Assembly: GCF_020080835.1 (NCBI RefSeq)
Contig: NC_058166.1
Location: 11,495,672 to 11,559,671 of the forward strand
From: Cotesia glomerata
Taxonomy: Eukaryota; Arthropoda; Insecta; Hymenoptera; Braconidae
Length of the DNA: 64,000 bases
Direction of reading: 5' to 3'
Shown here: piece after piece, positions 1-10,189 of the stretch
Layout of the letters: each line of letters opens with the position of its first letter
How positions within the stretch are numbered: the first letter of the stretch is position 1
Translations under genes and position numbers: made by a program
Notes under the pieces: model-generated
Database searches by the model: none
What the model was told of the DNA's origin: nothing
The model's input: the letters and a program-made list of their open reading frames with translations, nothing else

Positions 1-398
1 TTTTGAAATTGCTCTGTAAATTGTTTTACCTGAGATTTGAGTCCATTTACACTGGAGATAACAGTTTCTAATTCATTTTTGATGTCATTACGCAGTGATG
101 TGACATCATTTTTGACGTCATTTTTGAGGTCATTACGCAGTGATGTGACATCATTTTTGAGGTCATTACGCAGTGATGTGACATCGCTTTTAAGGCTGTT
201 ACGCAGAGCGAGTATTTCTTGCTTAAGAATATCACGAATATCATCTGTGGAGGAAGACCCACGTCGGCCACAACAACTTTGAATAAATCCACTAGGCTGA
301 GATCCAGCCTGTTTAGCGCAGCTCGGGGGGAAGTAGGCTTGACAGCCAGTGCACTGTACATACTCCTTTGCGATGCCTTGAGAGAAGAATGACTGAAG
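1..398 (-). pseudogene. Partial LINE ORF1-like protein (Cys cluster plus coiled coil), runs off the left edge
   Basis: The minus-strand frame is open from position 398 to the window edge. It reads a Cys-rich start (VQCTGCQAYFPPSCAKQAG, then SCCGRRG), a short Ser/Asp linker, and a charged helical stretch made of an 11-residue unit (DVTSLRNDLKN and variants) repeated about 3.5 times. Such a Cys-rich or PHD-like finger followed by a coiled coil is typical of ORF1 proteins of insect LINEs, which bind RNA and multimerise through the coil. A TGA at 401-399 closes the frame upstream, so the first half of the finger is missing, frameshifted or spliced in. The C-terminal part lies outside the window. 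A host coiled-coil protein is possible but less likely in this repeat-rich context. Confidence 0.45.
76..205. repeat. 33-bp tandem repeat inside the ORF1-like frame
   Basis: The unit CGCAGTGATGTGACATCATT plus 13 further bases recurs about three and a half times. The 33-bp period keeps the minus-strand frame open and encodes the hendecad coiled-coil unit. This suggests expansion by unequal exchange or slippage under frame constraint. Confidence 0.75.
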
Positions 399-652
399 TC
401 ACGTCCCGGTGAAATACCGCCAATAAATGGATATACAACAATATATATGTATGCACAATTAATGATTAAATTAAAGAATACTTTAATAATCATAATAGGC
501 AAAAAAAGAAATATTGCAATGAAAGTGCAATTGTTACACAGTATCGAACTATTAATTAATTTTCACTGATAATGCCACGTGCACAGCGGCTAATTTAACG
601 GCTTACACGCTGTGATCTATTTTAATTGATTGCTATTTTTACATTAAAAAAA
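399..652. other. Spacer with no supported gene
   Basis: AT-rich sequence between the ORF1-like fragment and the family A repeat. I see no coding, RNA or repeat signature. Confidence 0.5.
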
Positions 653-1296
653 ATTAGGAAAACGGTTGACCCTGAAGGCCATCCCTGCAACTTCCCGCTA
701 ATTCCATACTTAGGCGCTTAAAATTGCACCAATGACGTTTTTAAGCTCTTCGAGCTCAAAGAGATTGCTTTCTTATGCTTTAAAGCTCTTCGAGCTCAAA
801 AGTCTGATAGAGATTTGATGACACTATTTTTTGAATTTTTAAACCGCAATAACTTTTAAATGAATAAACCGATTTTCACGCGGTTGGCAGCATTCGACGC
901 AGTTTTTCAAGCCTCACAAAGAATCTCAAATTTTGAATTGATCGCGCTAGGAGTTATTCCGAAAAAACACTTTTTTCGGTTTTCTTTCGTTCACGATATC
1001 TCTCGAACGAATCAACCGATTTTGACCGGACTGGTGGCGATCGACGTGGTTTTTTGAGGTTAAGAGCTGATTAGTTTTTGGAATTGAATCTTTAAGCCGT
1101 TTAAAAGTTATTCCAAAAAAACCACATTTGAAAAAAATTTTTTTTTCAGTTTTTTTAAGATTTCTCAAAATCTATTGATCTGAATCGGTCCAAATAGTTT
1201 TCAAAATCTAAGTTTAGTCAAGCCCTTTCGAATGGCACCAACCGCGATGAAATTGGTCAAGCCGTTCAAAAGTTATAAGCGGTTCACATACTTTCA

Positions 1297-1344
<48 letters not shown>
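653..1344 (+). mobile_element. Family A repeat, 5' half (ends in (CA)n), interrupted by an R1-clade element
   Basis: It starts ATTAGGAAAACGGTTGACCC, followed by AACTTCCCGCTAA, then palindromic GAGCTC-rich units (AGCTCTTCGAGCTCAAA), then several diverged units of the form 'AACTTTTGAA..GAACCGATTTTCAC', and finally (CA)n at about 1303-1344. The 3' half resumes at 5863. At least seven other copies or derivatives occur in the window. The 13-bp AACTTCCCGCTAA near the start is the inverse complement of the sequence near the 3' end (TTAGCGGGAAGTT). The 3' end also folds into a hairpin, and the middle holds a microsatellite. This architecture resembles Helentron-derived INE/DINE-1-type elements. That class assignment is inference, and no coding capacity is seen. 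Confidence 0.75.
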
Positions 1345-1347
<3 letters not shown>

Positions 1348-1431
1348 GCAGAGAACGGACAGCTGAGCAACATTCCTTCAAAAAGTGGAGGACCTTTTGC
1401 TCCTGCCACTAATCAAACCCACCGAGGAAGA

Positions 1432-2628
1432 ATGAACTCTCTACCGACCGTCACCGGCCAACAGTCACCAATGGAGAGGCTCGGCAACAAGATTGATGAG
1501 TTAGCCGACTTCATAAAAGACAAAAAGAATCTCCACCATGAGATCAGAAAATTGGTTTCGTCTATTAGTACGGTATATAGGCTGGCCAACAAATCACCAA
1601 CGAAGTCGGCGTCAACGACTCAAACATCTCCGAGTCTGAACAAAAAATCACAGCCACCTCTGACCACTCCTAAGAAATTACCACAGCAAGGAGATGGCAA
1701 CAAGAAGAGGCCGCTGTCCACGCCCAGCCCTTCCTCAGATATTGACAAGCCAGCACAGAAAAAGACAGCCCGGGATGATACCTGGACCAAAGTGACTCGG
1801 CAAAACAAGAAAAAGAAAGAACAGGAGCCAGTGACTCAAACTGCTACAGCCCAAGACCAGCCAAACAGCGGTGGCTCCAAGAAACCAAGGAGAAAGAAGA
1901 CAAGAACTAAAGCTGTCCTAGTCCAACCAGCTGAAGGGCGAACATACGCCGATCTCCTGAAGGAAATCAAGGCCAAGGTAAGCCCTGTCGAGACGGGCGT
2001 AGACATAAGGTCTATTAAAAAGACGAAACACGGAGGCGTTCTCCTTGAAATGGCTCGAAAGACCGAAGACAGCAAGGCATTCACCGATGCAGTAAGGGCA
2101 GCCACTGCAAACATCGGCACAGTCAAGACACTAACACCAACAACAACGATCGAGATCCTCGACTTAGATGAAATCTCTACCGAGAGCGAAGTCCGTGAAG
2201 CACTCAAACGTGAATTCACTGACAACCTGGAGGTCAAACGGGTAAATTTGACAAAACCCACACCACGAGGTAATCGGGCAGCCTTCTGCGAACTAGACGA
2301 GCCCAGTGCGATTAAGGCCCTTGACAAGGCCCGTATACGGATCGGTTTGGTGAACTGTCGTATACGCCCAGTAGTAAAAGTAACACGTTGTTTTAAATGT
2401 CTTGGTTATGGACACCAAACACGTCAGTGTGCGGGACCAGACAGAAGCAGGTGCTGCTACAAATGTGGCGGAGAGAACTACAAGGCCGTAAACTGCACGG
2501 AGAAGTTAAAATGCTTCCTTTGTGCTTCGGACAAAGATGCCCAGGATAGTCTATGCCATATTTCTGGCACTGGAGCGTGTAAGGCATTCCGCAAAGCACT
2601 TGCAGAAGCCATGAAAGGTCAGAAATGA
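1432..2628 (+). CDS. R1-clade ORF1 (gag-like, zinc knuckles), 5'-truncated copy
   Basis: A 398-aa frame from the first Met. In copy 2 the matching codon is Ile (ATA), so this Met is a secondary change and the true ORF1 start has been lost with the 5' truncation. The frame stays open upstream to about 1345. The N-terminal part is rich in Lys, Ser, Thr and Gln. Three CCHC-type knuckles follow at about residues 320-365: CFKCLGYGHQTRQC, then CYKCGGENYKAVNC, then a CFLC-containing third knuckle. The second has Tyr where the zinc-binding His should be; copy 2 keeps His. ORF1 proteins of this clade bind the element RNA and help target it. The stop overlaps the ORF2 start as ATGA. Confidence 0.85.
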   Translation: MNSLPTVTGQQSPMERLGNKIDELADFIKDKKNLHHEIRKLVSSISTVYRLANKSPTKSASTTQTSPSLNKKSQPPLTTPKKLPQQGDGNKKRPLSTPSPSSDIDKPAQKKTARDDTWTKVTRQNKKKKEQEPVTQTATAQDQPNSGGSKKPRRKKTRTKAVLVQPAEGRTYADLLKEIKAKVSPVETGVDIRSIKKTKHGGVLLEMARKTEDSKAFTDAVRAATANIGTVKTLTPTTTIEILDLDEISTESEVREALKREFTDNLEVKRVNLTKPTPRGNRAAFCELDEPSAIKALDKARIRIGLVNCRIRPVVKVTRCFKCLGYGHQTRQCAGPDRSRCCYKCGGENYKAVNCTEKLKCFLCASDKDAQDSLCHISGTGACKAFRKALAEAMKGQK

Positions 2629-5618
2629 CACGCATACTACAAGGCAACCTGAATAGGTGCGCCTTGGCGCAAAACCTGCTGCGCCAGCGTGTTTTCGAAG
2701 ATAAAATTGACGTCTGCTTTATCTGCGAGCAATATCTAAACATCGAAGGTAAAACATGGTTCGCAGACGAAACGGGCACGGCAGCAATTTGGATTGTGAA
2801 CACAAAGAACGTTACCGTCAACAACAGCGGAGGTGGAGCAGGTTTTGTCTGGATTCAAACCCCCACAACCTACTTCATGAGCGTCTATCTCTCACCTAAC
2901 GAAGGGATTAGTGTGTTCCGACAGAAACTCGCAAATATAGAAGATGCGGTCACTAAGTTCGACGGCGAAGTTATCGTAGCCGGAGACTTCAACGCTAAAT
3001 CGGCTGAGTGGGGCGCTGCTTTCTCCGACACCAGAGGAAACGAGGTCGCTGACGTCGTGGCTAGACTCGACCTCATAGTGCTGAACACCGGGAGCACCAC
3101 GACCTTTAGAAGACCAGGGTACCAAGAATCCATCCTCGACATCTCATTGGCGACTCCAAGGACTGCCAACATGATTGAAGACTGGACAGTATCCGAAGAA
3201 TACAGTGGCAGTGATCACCAGTTTGTGACATTCAGCGTTGGATTGGCATTTGCTCCGGTTTCACAACGCGACGTTTCTAAGCGGAAGTGGAATGCCAAAA
3301 GGCTTGATCCAGAGGCATTGCAAGCTTCACTCGCACGAAGCTGGTCTATCCTCCAGAACAACCCGACACCGGATACCTGCAGCGAGACGGAAAAGGCAGT
3401 GCTAAACACGATGAAAGAAATTACTGCCGCATGTGACGCCTCTATGCCGCGGCTGAAAAACCAGAGCTTCCACAGGCCGGCGTACTGGTGGTCAGCGGAC
3501 ATAGCAGAACTTCGCAAAATATGCCATCAGCTACGTCGCCGAGCAACGAGAGCTACGAAACGCTCCCCAAGCCAGGACTTGTATTCAAAAGAGTACAAGC
3601 AGGCCAAAAAGACGCTAAACCGAGCCATTAAAGCAAGTAAAGCGAAACTGTGGAAAGAGATCTGCAACGATCTCGACAATGACCTCTGGGGTAAAGCCTA
3701 CCAAATTGTCGCCAAACGACTTGGAAAGGCTTCACCAGAGGCGCCGAAATCTCCTGCCTTGATGGAGAGCATTGTAACGGAGCTTTTCCCCAAACACCCA
3801 CCGCGGGAGAAGAAACACTACACTAAGAACAGTGAAGTAACACCCTTCACAACTAAGGAATTACAAGACGCGGCCAAGTCACTCAAAACAGGAAAGACAC
3901 CTGAACCTGATGGCATCCCGGCATCGGTGATCAAAACTGTAGCCCTGGAATACCCAGACATACTCCTGAACACCTACAACGCATGCTTGGCAACTGGCAC
4001 GTTTCCCGTGGTCTGGAAACGGCAGAGATTGGTTCTCTTAGACAAAGGTAAGGGAACCCCCATAACACCTTCGTCGTTTAGACCACTCTGTATGCTGGAC
4101 ATTGCTGGAAAACTGCTCGAGAAGCTCATACAAGGGAGACTTTGCAACGACATAGACCGTGCTGGAGGTTTTGCCGCAAACCAACACGGCTTCCGGAAAG
4201 GACGTTCGACAGTCGGAGCGATCAAGAAAGTCATAAAGACAGCGAGAGAAGCATGGACTGGTAGCCTCAAAGCTCGTAAAGTATGTCTTCTCCTCACGCT
4301 AGATGTCAAAAACGCATTTAACAGCGCAAATTGGGGAGACATTTTAGACGCTCTGGAGCACAAGTTTGACGCGGAGCCAGAAAATCTGGCACTAGTCGAC
4401 AACTACCTTGACGATAGAAAGCTAATAGTGGAAACTACTGAAGGCCCACAAGAATACGCCATAACGGCTGGCGTGCCGCAAGGCTCAATAATGGGGCCTG
4501 ATCTATGGAACGCAGACTACGACGAGCTTCTTGAAATCCCGTTGCCAGAGCAAGTAGAGCTAACAGGCTTTGCAGACGACGTTGCAGCTACTATAGTGGC
4601 GGACAGCGTGGAAGAGGCCGAACTGCTAGTTCGGGAAACCATCGACACCGTCGAGACTTGGCTCGATAAGCATCACCTGAAACTCGCCAAACAGAAAACC
4701 GAGATGGTCGTTTTGACCCGTCAAAAATGGTTTCCAAAACCATTCGCTATGGACATGGGAGGAACAACGCTGACGTCAACAAGGGCCCTGCGGTATCTAG
4801 GGGTAATGATAGACGAGAAACTATCTTTCCGTGAACACCTCGACAGTGCATGCAAGAAAGCCAGCAAGACTGTGTCTAGCCTAGCACGAATTATGACCAA
4901 CATCATGGGACCAAGAACAAAAAAGAGAAGAGTTCTTCTAAAAGCAGTCCACTCGGTACTGCTTTATGGAGCGGAGATATGGGCAGACATATTAAAGCAG
5001 AAGACCTACCGGCGAAAGATCGCAGCAGTACAGCGGCGAGGCGCTCTCAGGGTTGCCTGCGCCTACCGCACAGTTTCTGAAGCGGCTGTATTGGTCATTG
5101 CAGGAGCCGCGCCCATCGACCTATTAGCGTTCGAAAGAGCAAAACTCTATGACGCTAAAGACAGTGATGATAACATGAAGGACGCAAGAACAAGGATAAA
5201 GGCGGAAACGCAGCAAGAGTGGCAGGACCGATGGACATCGGGAGAGACGGGCAGATGGACGGCGCGCCTGATCCCAAACATCAACGTCTGGCTCTCTCGG
5301 AAGCACGGGGATACGGACTTCTTCCTGACCCAGCTATTGACGGGACATGGGCAGTTCAATGCCTATCTTTTCAAGATGGGTTTGCACAGCACACCAACGT
5401 GCAAATACTGCCCGGATAAAATCGACGACGCCGAACACACATTCTTCGAGTGTGCTCGATGGAAGGACTACAGAAGAAGCACCGAAGAGATCATAGGCAC
5501 CAGGCTCTCCCCCTCAAGCCTGGTGACCTATATGATCAAACAAGAGGAAAACTGGTCAGCTGTTGCAGTTTATGCACAGCACCTCCTGAAAGACAAAATC
5601 GCAGAAAGGGACCAGTAG
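2625..5618 (+). CDS. R1-clade ORF2: AP-like endonuclease plus reverse transcriptase, intact
   Basis: 997 aa, close to the usual R1 length, beginning at ATG inside ATGA with the ORF1 stop, which suggests translational coupling. The N-terminal APE-type endonuclease shows QGNLNR (about residue 5), ICEQY, VAGDFNAKSAEWG (about 117) and GSDHQF (about 195). The RT domain shows DGIPASVIK (about 430), LDVKNAFNS (about 558, catalytic Asp), GVPQGSIMGP and FADD (649-652, catalytic Asp pair). Then comes the thumb motif LRYLGVMIDEKLSF. A C-terminal CCHC finger (CKYCPDK...H...C) lies at about 926-943. The residue before PDG in RT motif 0 is Glu (TPEPDG), where copy 2 has the family Gly (APGPDG). The role is target cleavage and target-primed reverse transcription in the nucleus. 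No stop or frameshift is seen. Confidence 0.92.
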   Translation: MTRILQGNLNRCALAQNLLRQRVFEDKIDVCFICEQYLNIEGKTWFADETGTAAIWIVNTKNVTVNNSGGGAGFVWIQTPTTYFMSVYLSPNEGISVFRQKLANIEDAVTKFDGEVIVAGDFNAKSAEWGAAFSDTRGNEVADVVARLDLIVLNTGSTTTFRRPGYQESILDISLATPRTANMIEDWTVSEEYSGSDHQFVTFSVGLAFAPVSQRDVSKRKWNAKRLDPEALQASLARSWSILQNNPTPDTCSETEKAVLNTMKEITAACDASMPRLKNQSFHRPAYWWSADIAELRKICHQLRRRATRATKRSPSQDLYSKEYKQAKKTLNRAIKASKAKLWKEICNDLDNDLWGKAYQIVAKRLGKASPEAPKSPALMESIVTELFPKHPPREKKHYTKNSEVTPFTTKELQDAAKSLKTGKTPEPDGIPASVIKTVALEYPDILLNTYNACLATGTFPVVWKRQRLVLLDKGKGTPITPSSFRPLCMLDIAGKLLEKLIQGRLCNDIDRAGGFAANQHGFRKGRSTVGAIKKVIKTAREAWTGSLKARKVCLLLTLDVKNAFNSANWGDILDALEHKFDAEPENLALVDNYLDDRKLIVETTEGPQEYAITAGVPQGSIMGPDLWNADYDELLEIPLPEQVELTGFADDVAATIVADSVEEAELLVRETIDTVETWLDKHHLKLAKQKTEMVVLTRQKWFPKPFAMDMGGTTLTSTRALRYLGVMIDEKLSFREHLDSACKKASKTVSSLARIMTNIMGPRTKKRRVLLKAVHSVLLYGAEIWADILKQKTYRRKIAAVQRRGALRVACAYRTVSEAAVLVIAGAAPIDLLAFERAKLYDAKDSDDNMKDARTRIKAETQQEWQDRWTSGETGRWTARLIPNINVWLSRKHGDTDFFLTQLLTGHGQFNAYLFKMGLHSTPTCKYCPDKIDDAEHTFFECARWKDYRRSTEEIIGTRLSPSSLVTYMIKQEENWSAVAVYAQHLLKDKIAERDQ

Positions 5619-5845
5619 CCAGGAGTAGGCGTCGTGAGACGCAGCACGACTGGATTGAAGTAATGCTAACGCGGTTCCAATCCAGTCCTCCCCGTACCAT
5701 CTAGGGGAGAGGGGAAGAGGAATGTTTTTTTTAGTGGGTAAAAATCTCCACACTACCGACTATCGATATCTGCCGGAAGATGGGCGGCAGAGTTAACGAT
5801 ACCGGTGTCTTTTGAAGATCTTTTTTCGTACCTCTTTACAAAAAA

Positions 5846-5862
<17 letters not shown>

Positions 5863-5893
<31 letters not shown>

Positions 5894-6044
5894 CGTGACA
5901 ACCTCGCGGGGATAGTCAGGGAAGCTTCCTGTGACCTTCAAACGTCGAGATCTGATGAAAACTCGATTTTTGCAAAACGGGGTGAAAACAATAACTTCCC
6001 GATTTTTGAAAATCTTCGATTTTCTTAGCGGGAAGTTAAAAATG
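5863..6044 (+). mobile_element. Family A repeat, 3' half, downstream of the R1 insertion
   Basis: Resumes in (CA)n and continues through GTCAGGGAAGCTTCCTGTGA and AACGTCGAGATCTGATGAAA. It ends in an imperfect terminal hairpin with stem AACTTCCCG / CGGGAAGTT. The same tail closes the uninterrupted copies at 48315-48470 (+) and 12122-12270 (-). Hence 653-1344 and 5863-6044 were one element before the R1 insertion. Confidence 0.85.
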
Positions 6045-6473
6045 GTTTGAGTAGCTTACGGTGTACATTTTTCTAGTCATTATGGGAGGGTTAATACAAC
6101 AAATTTGGAAAAAATCAATCTATTTTAGAATCTCCTCTTCTGCCTTGTGGGGAGTTATTGAATGAAAACTGCTGCTTAATATAGTTTTGTATGATTATAG
6201 TTAATTTTTTTCGGCTAAGAGTTGGAAAAATTCACTGTCAGTCATTCATAAAGATTGATTTGTAAAAATTACTTGAAGACATGCGGTTATAGACAGCTGA
6301 TACACCATGCTGACCGCTGGTAATACAATCTTTAATTGGTTCTTTTTCAATGACTCATGCATTGGAACGAAAGAGGGAAGTAAATCGTACAAAAAAATAC
6401 TATCCGCAGAAAAATTCAAACATGCTTATAAACTAAACTGTAACTGGAATTACTTTTTTGTAATTTATTAGTC
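6045..6473. other. AT-rich spacer, nothing supported
   Basis: Low-complexity AT-rich DNA with no coding frame or repeat boundary that I can support. Confidence 0.5.
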
Positions 6474-6676
6474 ACTAGCAGTCCGCCCGGCTTTGCACCG
6501 GATATTTAACAAAAATTTCCAAATTATTCATAATATAAGATAGCCTATGTCACCCGGGGATAGTGTAGCTTCCCAACAGTGAAAGAATTTTTCAAATTGG
6601 TACAGTAGTTTCGGAGTTTATTCAATGCAAATAAACAAACAATCAAATCTTTTCTCTTTATAATATTAGTATAGAT
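6474..6676 (-). repeat. Short interspersed repeat bounded by ACTAGC ... ATTAGTAT
   Basis: On the + strand it begins ACTAGCAGTCCGCCCGGCTT and ends in TTTATAATATTAGTATAGAT, with TTCGGAGTTTATTCAATGCA inside. A related copy in the opposite orientation lies at 21935-22196 (CCTACTAATATTATAAAT ... GCGGGTAAATGCTAGT). Sequences with these two ends are widespread in insect genomes as short non-autonomous repeats. I do not assign a class. Confidence 0.6.
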
Positions 6677-9600
6677 TAACTCATTATTAAAACTATTTTC
6701 TACATTTATTTTTATAGTGTACAGTAGATAATTGCTTCTTATTCTTTTAATCTTAGATATAAAATTATCTAAAAATTAAAAATAGTACTGAGGTTATTGG
6801 TATAAAAACTTTTACGTTTAGAAATTACTTTGATCAATTTACGTACAACATGAGTGCTTAAGGCATGCACTTTTGGAATCAACAACTTGTTTCTCATACC
6901 TGAGTACCATGATTGAAAATTTATTAAAAATAGCCTTGAATTTGAATCTGAATATTCTATACACATTTTGAAAAATTTCTTATCAATTAATATTGTAATA
7001 AATTACTTACAAAAAATTAAGAATCAAAAACTTTACTCATATATATAATTCAGTAAATACCATCATTTTTTACTAATAGCTAATTATAATAATTAACAAT
7101 AAATTTAATTTTGTCACTAAAAGTGTTATTCAATTATTTACCCAAATCCTGCATAACAGTTATTAAACTCACCGATAAAAAACTGCGTTACATTTAAACT
7201 TTCCAAAACTGGAAACAACTTTAATTAATTACATAAGTATTATAGGTTAACTGATGCATAAAATTATACTGCATCAAAGATTAACAGAATAATTGGCCAC
7301 AAAAAATCTCGGTCACTATTTTCGAGAGAATTCCTGCTTAAAAATACTGCAGATAAATAATGTTTATTGAAAATATTCAAGCAAATAATTTAAACTATAC
7401 ACTCAGTACTATTCATTCGGTTATCAAGCCAATTCCAATTTGTAGGCCAATGAAATTCAGCTGTGTGTCGACCCGTTGGCCCGCTCAACCTGTTCTACAG
7501 TAGAACGCGACCAGCCACGAATCTCAAAAGATTTTTTTTTTATTTTTTTCCAGGATTCTCAATATTTAATGTAGTGGTAAAAGTTTCTAAAGGTTAACTA
7601 AAGATTAAATTATTGTCATTATTATTCTAAAAAAAAAAAAAAAATAAAAATGTGCTTACAATACGGAATAGGTTATGGCTTGGTCTTGCAAATGTGTACC
7701 TTTCAACAGGCTGTCAATCATTCTAGCTTGTCAGTTATCAACACATGCTGGATTTTAAAGAATTTCTAATAATTTATTTTTACGATGCGCCATATTATTG
7801 TATTGTCTTTTCAAATTTTTACTTGCTACTTCGTATTTTTTCTCGTTAATTTGATAATAAATTTTTATGCTTTATGTTTATGAACGGTTTGCGGATGCAT
7901 TGATTTATTATGATTGCTAGTACAAATCCATACTTAGTGCATGATCTTAATTTTATTAAGTATGTAAAAAATGAAAAAAAATTGTTTCGTGCATTTCATC
8001 AAATTATAATATGAATTTTTTTATGAATCTGAAATTGATAGACATTAGAATTTATTTTTTAGAATTTTATAGCAAGAAAATTATTATGAAAAAAAATTTA
8101 AGAAGTGTCCTGATTTATCAGGACTTTTTTGAGTGTGAATAGACATGTCCAAAAATTTAATTAAAAAATTCCACATGTGAAAATAAAAAACAATTATTAG
8201 TGGAAATTTTTAAAAGCATTTTCATTATTGTGATCGACTTATTATGAGAATTTAAAAAATTGATAATTGTCAGATAACTTCAGCGTCATATCATTTAATT
8301 ATTTTTTTTTATAAAAAATTAAAATTTTTAATTCTTCCATAGATATTAAAAATTGTTCATGAAATTGAAAATTAAGTGGGTAAAAAAAAAATTTTAGTCA
8401 GGAATTTTATTATAATTAAATACGACCATGAAATAATAAAGGTCAAAATTCATTGAATTTTTTTAATGAGGAAGTAACCAGTTATTAAAAAAACAATATT
8501 TTAAAGATGCAAGATTGTTGACCGAGTAGTCTCCAAATCTTATGAGATGCTGATGGAGTGATTTGATTGCCCCAAGACATTTAAATCGGTTGATTCGTTT
8601 CGGGGATACTATACGACACAATTTTTTTCACCTACACACCTACATTTAAAAGTAAACTAGCAAGTAGGTGTTTATTTAGTTTTTTCATACACTGACTCCT
8701 TCAGATTATAATAAATGACAGTTAAAACTCTTTGAGATTTGTAATTTTTAACAAAGTAGCAAATAGTATATTGCTGAATTATAAAGTAAAATGGAGAGAA
8801 GAAAAGTTATCCTCGATAATTAATAAGAAAAAAATAGTAAAATAAAAATATGTCATTCTAATTGTAAAAACTAGCTTTTGAATAAATAAACAAATAGTAA
8901 CGTAATTTCAATTTCAGATATTTCGCGTCTTCCTTGCTCAGATCATAAAAATGAGGTGTATGTGATAAAGCTATGACTCAGCTGATTTATAATGACCAAG
9001 CAGCCTGAGAGTAAATATTATTTGTTAACAAATATAGACATATAAAAGATCACATGATTTTTTTTTTATTGATTATTTAATTAAACAATACTGAATTGGA
9101 TAGGCATTTCCAATAGACTTCTACGGGGGGTCATTCTGAAGCTAATGAAAAAAAAAAAACAAAAATGCAAACACATTGAATATTTTAATGGACAGAGTGT
9201 TTACAAGCGGAAGGGGACACATGTACAGATTAATTGACATCCTTTATAATTTTTTTATAATAAACTATCCAATATGCACTGTAAAAATTTTTTGGACTCG
9301 GTGTAGTGTAAATGAATCGATGTAACAGTTTTCGTGTGAAAATTACACCAAATACAGTGTTAAATTTAGGGGGTGTGAATTTAATATTTTTACACCATCA
9401 ACCGTGTAAATGTATAATTCACGATAATTTTGCGTTCAGAAATTAAATACTGACTCTTCACGCTGAAAAATTTATGATTATCTCCAATTATCAAATTTTA
9501 TGGGCGCAGCCATTTGTATTTGTAATCACGTGCTTCACTCTTCTGAGATTCCTAAGAAGAAATAATTAAACTGGAAAATTTACACCGAGAGAATTCTATA
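6677..9600. other. Long AT-rich intergenic stretch, no gene supported
   Basis: No convincing coding frame. A slightly GC-richer patch at about 7430-7525 is preceded by an initiator-like TCAGT near 7404, but no transcript can be supported. A short palindrome (TCCTGATTTATCAGGA) near 8108-8130 resembles one end of the hairpin MITE at 45413-45531. A and T runs are frequent. Confidence 0.45.
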
Positions 9601-9871
9601 CACTGATAGAAGGATTTATTTGTATTAAATAATATTTGTTAATAGCTAACAAATCATTTATTAGAGACCATTTTTTAATATTAAATAAATATTTCTTAGT
9701 ATTTAAAATGATTTGTTTGTATTAAATAAATCTGATATTCATTTATTAAATATTAATAAATCTTTTTAAATACTAAGAAATATTTGTTAAGGACTAACAA
9801 ATGGCTTCAAATAAATGATTTGTTAAATATTAACAAATCTTTTTAACTATAAACAAATCCTTCTATCAGTG
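9601..9871. mobile_element. Tc1/mariner-type MITE with long palindromic arms (TA duplication)
   Basis: 271 bp starting CACTGATAGAAGGATTTATT and ending with the inverse, AAACAAATCCTTCTATCAGTG in part. It is flanked by TA on both sides (9599-9600 and 9872-9873). The interior consists of repeated AAATATTTGTTA-like motifs, so nearly the whole element can fold back. No coding capacity; a TA target fits mobilisation by a Tc1/mariner transposase. Confidence 0.8.
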
Positions 9872-10189
9872 TACTTTTATTTCATATTATACGGTCATGT
9901 AAAATGCTCCGCGTTCATTTTGATACCGAAATTTTTGATAGTGTGTTTATGTTTCGTAAAAAAATGTTTTGATATGGTCTAATCAGTCCTTATATATTTT
10001 ATGACACTAGAAACACATTATGCGCGCTTCATTCTTTCCGAAATCCCGTCATTATTTCAGCTGACTAATCACCCACCTGATAAAAAGATTACACAAGTGA
10101 CGTAAAACGACTAAATATCCGCAATCAACTTTTTAGAAAAGGATGAACTGGTATGAAAATTGGCTATGTTAAGCTATATATGGTTATAT
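9872..10189. other. Spacer, nothing supported
   Basis: AT-rich, no coding or repeat signature recognised. Confidence 0.5.

Larger units (their letters stand above)
1345..5862 (+). mobile_element. R1-clade non-LTR retrotransposon copy 1 (5'-truncated), inserted in (CA)n
   Basis: A 4.5-kb element with overlapping ORF1 and ORF2, a short 3' UTR and an A-run at 5840-5862. (CA)n lies immediately on both sides (about 1303-1344 and 5862-5888). Comparison with copy 2 (37677-42517) shows that the 5' UTR and roughly the first 60 codons of ORF1 are missing, so it is 5'-truncated, as incomplete target-primed reverse transcription often produces. The R1 clade contains families specific for microsatellites (Waldo in ACAY repeats, Mino in AC repeats). 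Position and domain order fit that group. ORF2 is uninterrupted, so this copy could supply protein in trans if expressed. Confidence 0.88.
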
